Under the pieces are notes generated by a model. The model was not told where the DNA came from. It was given only the letters and a program-made list of their open reading frames with translations, and searched no databases. Below are positions 7,701 through 12,406 of a stretch of 24,142 nucleotides of DNA, piece by piece (the first letter of the stretch is position 1; each line of letters opens with the position of its first letter). Made by a program: the position numbers and the translations under genes. Source of the stretch: a virus; the IMG/VR virus record IMGVR_UViG_3300025687_007041, positions 1 to 24,142 of that record. The stretch is one strand, 5' to 3'.

Positions 7701-8126
7701 ACTTGTTCCTTGGAGACCCTGAATACCTTGAGTTCCCGTTGTACCTTGAATACCTTGAACAGAAGGTCTCCATTCTACTCCACTTCCTGTTGAGGTGAGA
7801 ACAGAGGCAGCAGCACCTACTCCATTATTATTATCATAAATGGCACCACGAAATCTGGCTGCGCCATCAACATCCAATTGTTGTGTTGGGGAATCTGTAC
7901 CAAGACCAAGATTCCCTTGAGTGAAGAATGCGTTATAACTGTCTGTTCCTGCCCCAACTCTGATGGGGTTGACCGCGATGACTGTTGTCCCAACACCTAC
8001 GTTTTTGGATGCGTAGAGAAATCCATCGTAGGTGTTAAGGGCAACTTCACCCAATGGCAGTTGGTCTGGTGTTGGAATCTTTCCAGCAACAGCCGACCTC
8101 TTTAGCTTAATCTTAGGATCTGCCAT
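4752..8126 (-). CDS. Long collagen-like tail-fibre protein with S74 C-terminal chaperone
   Basis: A 1124-residue fibre. The head (1-120) has IKLKRSAVAGKIP and LPLGEVALNTYDGFLY, resembling phage-fibre N-terminal attachment domains, plus a GLGTDSPTQQLDVDG repeat. Gly-X-Gln/Thr collagen-like tracts cover about residues 122-140, 210-395, 522-654, 722-749 and 819-934. Between them lie three homologous 70-residue beta domains (about 141-210, 655-722, 750-818; core DVFLNGVRL and GTSVVLDTGASLGD) and a 120-residue insert (about 397-520; DPGQGKVRFNNA). Residues 935-1032 carry VRFGTGNDLEIYHNG, frequent in cyanophage fibres. The end is Peptidase_S74 with S1033 and K1038 and [15 protein letters not shown]. 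Such fibres trimerise, then the chaperone is shed by self-cleavage. Proline is nearly absent from the tracts. The receptor is unknown. No strong RBS is visible upstream. Confidence 0.9.
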   Translation of the reverse strand: MADPKIKLKRSAVAGKIPTPDQLPLGEVALNTYDGFLYASKNVGVGTTVIAVNPIRVGAGTDSYNAFFTQGNLGLGTDSPTQQLDVDGAARFRGAIYDNNNGVGAAASVLTSTGSGVEWRPSVQGIQGTTGTQGIQGLQGTSFTRDESNYIATAGQTSFAATYADGTDLDVYLNGVRLSPADYTATSGTAVVLASGAQAGDVVDITYFESAGPQGTTGTQGIQGITGAQGTQGITGAQGTQGIQGITGAQGTQGIQGIQGIQGLQGIQGITGDQGTQGTTGDQGTQGTQGIQGIQGITGAQGTQGIQGIQGIQGIQGIQGITGAQGTQGIQGITGAQGTQGIQGITGAQGTQGIQGITGAQGAQGTQGIQGIQGTQGIQGITGTQGTTGTQGIQGVDGNFGGATFDFTFDTTTTDADPGQGKVRFNNADLSAATLMYIDDEDDGGNDIQAFLRTIDDSTSTIKGHVRISNRTNSNDFAIFTISGTNTEATGYHKVSVSYLSGSTSFSNTEDVIITFARTGTKGDIGLQGIQGITGTQGTTGAQGAQGTQGIQGITGAQGTQGIQGIQGITGAQGAQGTQGIQGLTGTQGIQGITGAQGAQGTQGIQGIQGLTGTQGIQGITGAQGAQGTQGIQGITGTQGTTGTQGIQGIQGFSYTKNETSVTATAGQTTFSVTYSVGNIDVFLNGVRLTSDEFTATNGTSVVLDTGASLGDILDFVAFESAGPQGVQGPQGPQGIQGIQGTQGIQGIQGFSYTKNETSVTATAGQTTFSVTYSVGNIDVFLNGVRLTADEFTASNGTSVVLDTGASLGDILDFVYFESAGPQGIQGITGTQGTAGVLGADGATGAQGIQGITGTQGTQGIQGITGAQGTQGIQGITGAQGAQGTQGIQGITGAQGAQGTQGIQGIQGTQGTQGIQGITGTQGIQGILGTQGITGTAAGGAAGVDYNDNVKVRFGTGNDLEIYHNGTNSIIKQVTAGDLVLQSDDDIAIQVAGTENAIVCNGNGSVDIRYNNIKKFETTSSGVTVTGDVNSTSDISMKSNVETLQDAVSLTKQLNGVKFRWKESNQPSIGVIAQELETVLPELVQTNSEGLKTVTYNGLIGVLIEAIKEQQTEIDLIKQSLNKI
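4760..4766 (-). promoter_or_regulatory. Late-promoter-like CTAAATA before the 57-aa fibre head
   Basis: The minus strand reads CTAAATA inside the last codons of the 1124-aa fibre gene, 22-28 bases before the ATG at 4738. Sequence and spacing match the other junction motifs. Because it lies in coding sequence it could be coincidental. Confidence 0.4.
5325..5670 (-). repeat. C-terminal collagen-like tract of the 1124-aa fibre
   Basis: Codons for G-[IT]-[QT], G-A-Q and G-T-Q triplets repeat over about 115 residues before the linker that leads to the S74 domain. A GADGATG stretch is the only place where Asp enters the triplets. Confidence 0.85.
6165..6560 (-). repeat. Central collagen-like tract of the 1124-aa fibre
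   Basis: About 130 residues of Gly-X-Y with two near-identical blocks reading [16 protein letters not shown] followed by LTGTQ, which suggests recent unit duplication. Confidence 0.85.
6940..7495 (-). repeat. Longest collagen-like tract of the 1124-aa fibre
   Basis: About 185 residues of uninterrupted Gly-X-Y. It includes a perfect fourfold 9-base repeat (gaattcctt on the plus strand) at 7181-7216 encoding repeated GIQ triplets. Confidence 0.88.
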
Positions 8127-8151
8127 TTTTTAGGTGTCTATGAAGTCATTT

Positions 8152-8169
8152 CATCTGTATATACAGATG
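8152..8169. repeat. Perfect 18-base palindrome CATCTGTATATACAGATG
   Basis: The sequence equals its own reverse complement over 18 bases and lies in the leader of the 1124-aa fibre gene, between a CTAAATA motif and the ATG at 8126. It could be a protein-binding site or an RNA hairpin; function unknown. Confidence 0.7.
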
Positions 8170-8176
8170 TTTTTTA

Positions 8177-8183
8177 TATTTAG
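8177..8183 (-). promoter_or_regulatory. Late-promoter-like CTAAATA before the 1124-aa fibre
   Basis: CTAAATA on the minus strand overlaps the stop codon of the 59-aa gene and is about 51-57 bases before the ATG at 8126. It is followed by an A-run and a perfect 18-base palindrome in the leader, so a transcript from here would carry that palindrome. Confidence 0.5.
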
Positions 8184-8359
8184 GAAGATCGTTTAGGTTT
8201 CTCTTCCACCTTTTCTAATTCCAAAATTCGAGCAGTAAATGCTTCAATTTGTTGTCTGTATTTCAACTCTCTTGCTTCCAAAGCAATAACTTGATTGAGG
8301 TAATCGTTAGTTTTTGTTTGATAAACCTTAAGCAAATTTTGATAATCTTGTTCATCCAT
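8180..8359 (-). CDS. 59-aa putative coiled-coil protein, unknown function
   Basis: A short frame starting MDEQDYQNLLKVYQ, continuing with a heptad-rich stretch (LNQVIALEARELKYRQQIEA) and ending in a basic KPKRSS tail. It is about 59 residues, strongly helical, with Leu/Ile/Val at a and d positions, so it probably forms a coiled coil. I do not recognise the family. It lies between the 522-aa and 1124-aa fibre genes, so a fibre-assembly or structural role is possible but is inference. The ATG directly follows the U-run of a terminator, no Shine-Dalgarno is visible, and a CTAAATA motif overlaps its stop codon. Confidence 0.6.
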   Translation of the reverse strand: MDEQDYQNLLKVYQTKTNDYLNQVIALEARELKYRQQIEAFTARILELEKVEEKPKRSS

Positions 8360-8385
8360 AAAAAAGAGGGGTCATTGACCCCCCT
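8360..8385 (-). terminator. Rho-independent terminator after the 522-aa fibre
   Basis: On the minus strand GGGGTC-AAT-GACCCC (8382 to 8368) forms a six-pair GC-rich stem with a three-base loop and is followed by TCTTTTTT. This is a textbook intrinsic terminator 20-40 bases after the 522-aa stop. The U-run ends at the ATG of the 59-aa gene. Confidence 0.8.
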
Positions 8386-8391
8386 ATTTAG
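8385..8391 (-). promoter_or_regulatory. Late-promoter-like CTAAATA abutting a terminator
   Basis: CTAAATA on the minus strand ends two bases before the terminator hairpin's first arm (8377-8382). T4-like spacing would put the transcript start near 8378-8379, inside that arm, so a transcript starting here would not form the full hairpin. Confidence 0.5.
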
Positions 8392-8405
8392 TTTCTAAGT
8401 TAGAC

Positions 8406-9974
8406 TCAGAATGAACCGCCGTCGATCGTCGCGTTGGTGATTACAATGTCACTTCCGCTACATCCGATGACTTCTCTTGTAGCAGCACAACCGCTAACGT
8501 ACAACGAAGCAACTTCCAGAGTACCACCAGTGTTGCTGGTCAGAACACCTGAAGACTCACTAACGTCTGCCGAAATAACAACTCTTGATGAACTGTCATC
8601 CCAATAAACTGCTGCTTTCTTAGCAGAACCAGAATAATAGTTGAACAGAACACCAATGTCCTTGTTCAGGTCAGAAGAAGGAGCAGAACCATCAACAAAT
8701 CCCAGGTCGAGGAGTTGGTCTTCAATGGTTGTTGTGGTTGTGTTGACTTGAGTTGTGGAACCGTTAACGTAAAGGTTACCAGCAACGGTCAGGTTTTGTG
8801 AGAGAGAAACAGCACCAGTACTGTCTGTAATTGTGATGGCAGCAGTTCCATCATTTGCCTTAACAGCAGATGCTTGAACTGTTGGAGTTGTCAGTGAAGT
8901 TGTAACTGTAACATCGGCAGGAAGTCCAATGGTGATTGACTGACCAGATGCTGAAGTTTCAACTTCATTTGCAGTACCAGAAACAGTCAGTGTCTGTGAA
9001 GTAGAAACTGAACCAGTTCCAGAATCACCTGCAGTTGAAACTGTCAGGTCAATATTGCTGATTGCAGTATCTGTATAATCCTTTACTGCTGCAGATGTTG
9101 GAAGAGTTGTATCGTTATCGTTGGATCCGATACCTTCAGACTCAATAACAATTGCAGATGCTGCAAAATCAGCAACCTCTACATTGGACAGTGAGTTGCC
9201 AGTTCCATTGGCATCAAATGTCTTATTGGTAAGAGTGTCAGAAGATGATGCAGTGATGAATGCTGAAGTTGTGTTGTCATAGTTTGACAAGTCGTTGTCA
9301 ACAACCAAATCAATTGCACCATCGCCTGCATCGTCATAAGTTGCAGTAATGCGAGTATGTGAACCATTTGTTACCAATTGAGCAGCTGTAATATCTTCAA
9401 TTCTTTCTGCATTTACAGTGACTGCACCAGAAGATACCGTGAAGTCAGTTGCATCAAAAGAAGCAACACCCTTATTTGAACTGGTAGCGTCTTCAGCAGA
9501 AATAGTGATGGTATCATCACTGACCGTAGTGTCAATTCCCTCACCACCAGTGAAGGTCAGAGTTCCACCAGTAGTGAAAGTGTCGTTGGAACCAGAATCT
9601 GCAGCCAGTGTGAAAGTAGAGTTGATTGTGGTAAATGAGAGGTTACCAGAACCATCTGTTATCAATGCATCTCCACTGGAACCATCAGTTCCAGGCATTG
9701 TGTAAGTTACAATCCCAGAAAGACTATCTGGTGATTTGATTGTTATGAAACTGGTGCCGTTAGACGTACCTTCAACCAGGTTGACTCCACTGCCAGTGGA
9801 AGTCCCATTCACGGTCCAATATCTGCCTGAACCAACGAATTGATTATTGACAGTTGTTGAGTCAATACCTACATAAAGATCATAACTATCGGTTGTAAAA
9901 CCAGGTTCTCCCGCTCTAAGACCAGGGAGATTGGCAAGTACGCCCCTCTTAAACTGAATTACGGGAGCTGCCAT
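8406..9974 (-). CDS. Tail-fibre-like virion protein, 522 aa
   Basis: The N-terminus VIQFKRGVLANLPGLRAGEPGFTTDSYDLYVG resembles the Mtd_N-like attachment heads of phage fibres, with an IxFKRG strand and a GE-x-G-F-TTD turn. The middle is a long Ser/Thr/Asp-rich beta-repeat stalk. The C-terminal third has NLYVNGSTTQVNTTTTTIED then LDLGFVDG and IGVLFNYYSGSAKKAAVYWDD, a module common in marine phage fibres. It ends TNATIDGGSF, a signature shared with the two small proteins upstream. It lacks an S74 domain and collagen triplets, unlike the other fibres. A terminator lies just after the stop. The ATG at 9974 has only a weak AAAG upstream. Host-recognition fibre or accessory appendage is the likely role; the exact position in the virion is unknown. 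Confidence 0.8.
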   Translation of the reverse strand: MAAPVIQFKRGVLANLPGLRAGEPGFTTDSYDLYVGIDSTTVNNQFVGSGRYWTVNGTSTGSGVNLVEGTSNGTSFITIKSPDSLSGIVTYTMPGTDGSSGDALITDGSGNLSFTTINSTFTLAADSGSNDTFTTGGTLTFTGGEGIDTTVSDDTITISAEDATSSNKGVASFDATDFTVSSGAVTVNAERIEDITAAQLVTNGSHTRITATYDDAGDGAIDLVVDNDLSNYDNTTSAFITASSSDTLTNKTFDANGTGNSLSNVEVADFAASAIVIESEGIGSNDNDTTLPTSAAVKDYTDTAISNIDLTVSTAGDSGTGSVSTSQTLTVSGTANEVETSASGQSITIGLPADVTVTTSLTTPTVQASAVKANDGTAAITITDSTGAVSLSQNLTVAGNLYVNGSTTQVNTTTTTIEDQLLDLGFVDGSAPSSDLNKDIGVLFNYYSGSAKKAAVYWDDSSSRVVISADVSESSGVLTSNTGGTLEVASLYVSGCAATREVIGCSGSDIVITNATIDGGSF

Positions 9975-9987
9975 TACTTTACGCTTT

Positions 9988-10000
9988 TATAGTAACTATA
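9988..10000. repeat. Short inverted repeat TATAGT-A-ACTATA
   Basis: A 13-base inverted repeat with six-base arms in the leader of the 522-aa fibre gene, just after CTAAATA. It is AT-rich and may be chance. Confidence 0.4.
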
Positions 10001-10004
10001 GAAC

Positions 10005-10011
10005 TATTTAG
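10005..10011 (-). promoter_or_regulatory. Late-promoter-like CTAAATA before the 522-aa fibre
   Basis: CTAAATA on the minus strand, directly after the stop of the 84-aa gene and about 31-37 bases before the ATG at 9974. It is followed by a short inverted repeat (TATAGT-A-ACTATA) at 9988-10000. Confidence 0.55.
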
Positions 10012-10012
10012 A

Positions 10013-10267
10013 TCAAAAAGAACCTGCGTCATAATTACGTTCAATGTTTCCTACATCGATTTGCGCTTCAATTTGATCGACGAAAGCATCAGGAATTCCG
10101 TCACCATCATTTTCTGTTATTGCTGAAGCAATCAGATCATCCGATGAGACCAAATCAAATTGTCCAGCAGTATGATTGTATCTCAGAAGATACTTAGATG
10201 TTGCGTTAGAGAGAGTTCCTTGTTGGTTATTTAAAAACCCAATGCGAGTGCTGTTTCGAAAAGTCAT
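10013..10267 (-). CDS. Small virion-associated protein, paralogue of the 106-aa neighbour
   Basis: An 84-residue protein whose second half, SDDLIASAITENDGDGIPDAF then VDQIEAQIDVG and the end YDAGSF, aligns with the 106-aa protein just upstream (ADTILG..., TQIESQIDLG, DIDGGGF). The motif KYLLRYNHTAGQFDLV matches KVVSWDNNTSKFVLV in that neighbour, a strand pattern found in many phage fibre proteins. Its ATG shares one base with the neighbour's TGA (TGATG), indicating translational coupling. I do not know its function. By position and C-terminal signature it is probably a small fibre or appendage component. Confidence 0.65.
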   Translation of the reverse strand: MTFRNSTRIGFLNNQQGTLSNATSKYLLRYNHTAGQFDLVSSDDLIASAITENDGDGIPDAFVDQIEAQIDVGNIERNYDAGSF

Positions 10268-10587
10268 CAGAATCCACCTCCATCAATGTCTCCCTGAGCA
10301 TCACCAAGGTCAATTTGTGATTCAATCTGAGTAATGAACTCATCTGAGAGGTTTCCGTCTTCCGAAGATCTTCCAAGAATGGTGTCAGCATCGACCAGAA
10401 CAAACTTACTGGTGTTATTATCCCAAGAAACGACCTTTCCATCTGCTGCTGCATTTAGAGTTCCAAAATCCACATCAGTGGCATCTTGAAGTTCTCTGAC
10501 TGGTTTGGTCGATTGAACAGTCGCTTTTGTCGCGGCTTTTCTACCAACTGAAGATGATGCGCTTGTTGACCTTCTGATGGTTGCCAT
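10267..10587 (-). CDS. Small virion-associated protein, 106 aa, unknown function
   Basis: The first 30 residues are Ser/Ala/Arg/Lys-rich and look disordered (MATIRRSTSASSSVGRKAA). They are followed by ELQDATDVDFGTLNAAADGK and VVSWDNNTSKFVLV, a pattern widespread in phage fibre proteins (DVD..., dG-vl-w, kfv). The end, EFITQIESQIDLG and then DIDGGGF, is homologous to the 84-aa protein downstream, and the terminal DGGGF resembles the DGGSF of the 522-aa fibre. It starts 5 bases after the 111-aa gene and overlaps the 84-aa gene by one base. I infer a fibre-associated role; nothing enzymatic is visible. Confidence 0.68.
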   Translation of the reverse strand: MATIRRSTSASSSVGRKAATKATVQSTKPVRELQDATDVDFGTLNAAADGKVVSWDNNTSKFVLVDADTILGRSSEDGNLSDEFITQIESQIDLGDAQGDIDGGGF

Positions 10588-10592
10588 GAGTT

Positions 10593-10928
10593 TTAGGTCG
10601 AAATTCCTGCTGTTACCAATGCTTGCCCTTCAACCATTCTTGAAACCACGTTACTTGATGATGTCAAATAAACATCGTAATAATATCTTCCAGGTTTCAG
10701 AGTCTGAGTAATGGATGATGCCATGGAGATGGTAACTTCTCCTGTTGCTCCAGTGATCGACACAGAAAAACTTGTCGCAGTTGCTGCTCCAGGGTATTTT
10801 CTAATTTTTGAAGTTCCCGAATAACCAGCCAAATTGGTGGCAGAACCATCCGACTCCGTTGAAGTGAAAAGTTCACTAAACGTTGTTCCTTGAGGAATAA
10901 CAATGTTAACTGAGGGAACGGCAGCCAT
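10593..10928 (-). CDS. Small beta-rich (Ig-like?) virion-associated protein
   Basis: A 111-residue protein with alternating beta strands: VNIVIPQGTTFSELF, a GSATNLAGYSGTSKIRKY segment, SFSVSITGATGEVTISM, then LKPGRYYYDVYL and RMVEGQALVTAG. The pattern, in which strands around residues 60-75 lead to GRYYYDVYL, looks like a single immunoglobulin-like or BppU-N-like sandwich as seen in small phage structural proteins. The fold guess is inference. A good AAGGA lies about 6 bases before the ATG at 10928, and an ATAAATA motif overlaps the end of gp16 just upstream. It opens the group of non-T4 genes that follows small terminase. Confidence 0.65.
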   Translation of the reverse strand: MAAVPSVNIVIPQGTTFSELFTSTESDGSATNLAGYSGTSKIRKYPGAATATSFSVSITGATGEVTISMASSITQTLKPGRYYYDVYLTSSSNVVSRMVEGQALVTAGIST

Positions 10929-10939
10929 TTTTATCCTTT

Positions 10940-11371
10940 TTAACTATTTATGTCTTTGGCTGAATTCTTAAGAAGTTTCTGTAATTCAGCAGTGGAACCA
11001 ACAAACAGGGCATTGTTGACTGTTGTTGGTCCTTTCGATTCTTCTTCTTTAGTAACATCCTTCAGTTTCTTCTGAAGATCAAGCAACTTATCGGTTGCAT
11101 CAGCGACGTTCTTAATCAACTGACCAGCAACCTCATAAGCACGAGGCATTTCGCTCTCCTGTGCTAATTCGAGGATTCCGTTGATTGCTTCTTGTCCTTT
11201 TTCAATGATCGAATAAAGATTACCCCTTGTGTATTCGTAGTCTTTCTTGATATCTTCCGTTGAAGATTGGATTTTGGTAATTTTATTTTCGATATCATTT
11301 GTTTTTACCTCAGTGATTTCAGTTGGTGTCACGTCAAATGTTTCGTCAAGTTTATCAAATTTACCAGGCAT
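10940..11371 (-). CDS. gp16: Small terminase subunit gp16
   Basis: A 143-residue, largely alpha-helical protein (T4 gp16 is 164). It starts MPGKFDKLDETFDV, then has long helices including KKDYEYTRGNLYSIIEKGQEAI and a segment reading LELAQESEMPRAYEVAGQLIK, typical of T4-like gp16 (PRAYEV...LIK). A charged coiled coil (DKLLDLQKKLKDV) and a C-terminal tail follow. Small terminase regulates DNA recognition and the gp17 ATPase/nuclease during headful packaging. It directly follows gp15, as in T4, with a GAGG about 8 bases before the ATG. In T4 gene 17 follows immediately; here it does not, and fibre genes take that place. Confidence 0.88.
   Translation of the reverse strand: MPGKFDKLDETFDVTPTEITEVKTNDIENKITKIQSSTEDIKKDYEYTRGNLYSIIEKGQEAINGILELAQESEMPRAYEVAGQLIKNVADATDKLLDLQKKLKDVTKEEESKGPTTVNNALFVGSTAELQKLLKNSAKDINS
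10945..10951 (-). promoter_or_regulatory. Late-promoter-like ATAAATA before the 111-aa gene
   Basis: ATAAATA on the minus strand overlaps codons near the end of gp16 and is about 17-23 bases before the ATG at 10928. It could start transcription of the fibre and small-protein group. Confidence 0.45.
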
Positions 11372-11380
11372 AAGTCAACC

Positions 11381-12376
11381 TCAGAACACAGTACCACTAA
11401 ATCCAAAGTCATCTCCAAATTCGATTAGTGCATCATCAGCAGCAGTGATGTTATAAACATTTGCGCCGCTAACATGTTTTTCTGGAATTGTGTTATCCTG
11501 ACCTCTTCTAACTGTCAAGCTGTTTCCACTAATCTTAGTGACAAACATTTCTTCCTGACCGATGTAAATGTAAGTTTCTGCTGTAATTCCAGAACTGCTC
11601 GTGACAGGAATAATAACATCTCCAAGATCGATGTTTGCTGTTGTGGTTGTAACAACAGTTCCATCGTAGTCCTTTGTTGCTCTTGGAGTAACTTGATAAG
11701 TGAGATCTCTTTCTGCGTTCTTCTTGTTTCCAGCAAGGTAACCAACAGTGACCTTCTTGACGATGGTGTCGGTAACATCGGTGATGGGACCGAACAGGTA
11801 AGTCTTTGCCGTGAAATTCAGTGTATAGATGAGAGCACGTCTTGTGTCAAAATTTCCCTCATAATCATCAGACATTATAATGTTATCCAATTGAATTGGT
11901 ATATCTCTTTTCTCTTTCAATTCTCCCAAGAAATTCACTGAAAGATTATAATGTGGTTGAAAATAAGGAAGAATTTGTTCAACGATTTGAAGCATGTCAT
12001 CATTTAACTTAGTGTAAATGACAAGTTCAAAACTCATATTATAAGGAACTGGCATGTAGTTCTTTTTGATGTTTGCACCATCAGGAGTTTGATTAATGAT
12101 GGTTTGCATCTGTGTTGACTTGCGACTTGGATCGTAAGTCAGACCAGTGAACTCAAAAGACATTCTTGGAAGAGTAATCTGAACAGGACGATTCAGATCT
12201 GCTTCCTGCTGCATTCTTGCAAGAAACTTTTGAGTGGGTCCATAAGCAAGAGGAACTTGGATTTCACTAAAGGTGTCATCCGAAGCATCTTTATGCTGAA
12301 TTTTAATTCCATTAAAAAGGGATCCAAATCCGATAATTACGGATCTGAAGACCTCATTGTAAAAATATTCAAACAT
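11381..12376 (-). CDS. gp15: Tail sheath stabiliser / tail-completion protein gp15
   Basis: A 331-residue protein beginning MFEYFYNEVFRSVIIGFGSL, with IQVPLAYGPTQKFLARM and LPRMSFEFTGLTYDPSRK in the first 110 residues, then NYMPVPYNMSFELVIYTK and a segment DDYEGNFDTRRALIYTLNFT, all hallmarks of T4-like gp15. T4 gp15 is 272 residues and caps the tail tube and sheath for joining to the neck. The extra length is C-terminal: residues about 255-310 form a small beta module (YIYIGQEEMFVTKISGN then LTVRRGQDNT...H) similar to one in the 2472-aa protein. It lies between gp14 and gp16 exactly as in T4. A CTAAATA motif sits between the gp14 stop and this start. The RBS is weak (AAGAG). Confidence 0.9.
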   Translation of the reverse strand: MFEYFYNEVFRSVIIGFGSLFNGIKIQHKDASDDTFSEIQVPLAYGPTQKFLARMQQEADLNRPVQITLPRMSFEFTGLTYDPSRKSTQMQTIINQTPDGANIKKNYMPVPYNMSFELVIYTKLNDDMLQIVEQILPYFQPHYNLSVNFLGELKEKRDIPIQLDNIIMSDDYEGNFDTRRALIYTLNFTAKTYLFGPITDVTDTIVKKVTVGYLAGNKKNAERDLTYQVTPRATKDYDGTVVTTTTANIDLGDVIIPVTSSSGITAETYIYIGQEEMFVTKISGNSLTVRRGQDNTIPEKHVSGANVYNITAADDALIEFGDDFGFSGTVF

Positions 12377-12399
12377 TGCTCTTGTTAAGGAATATTAGT

Positions 12400-12406
12400 T
12401 ATTTAG
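12400..12406 (-). promoter_or_regulatory. Late-promoter-like CTAAATA before gp15
   Basis: CTAAATA on the minus strand follows the gp14 stop codon immediately and is about 24-30 bases before the gp15 ATG. Its intergenic position makes it one of the more credible copies. Confidence 0.55.

Noticed and set aside
8152-8180. Palindrome plus T-run as a plus-strand terminator
   Set aside because: No plus-strand gene exists to terminate, and the stem is AT-rich.
8406-9974. Diversity-generating retroelement suggested by the Mtd-like fibre head
   Set aside because: No reverse transcriptase, template repeat or variable-repeat pair was seen in the window.
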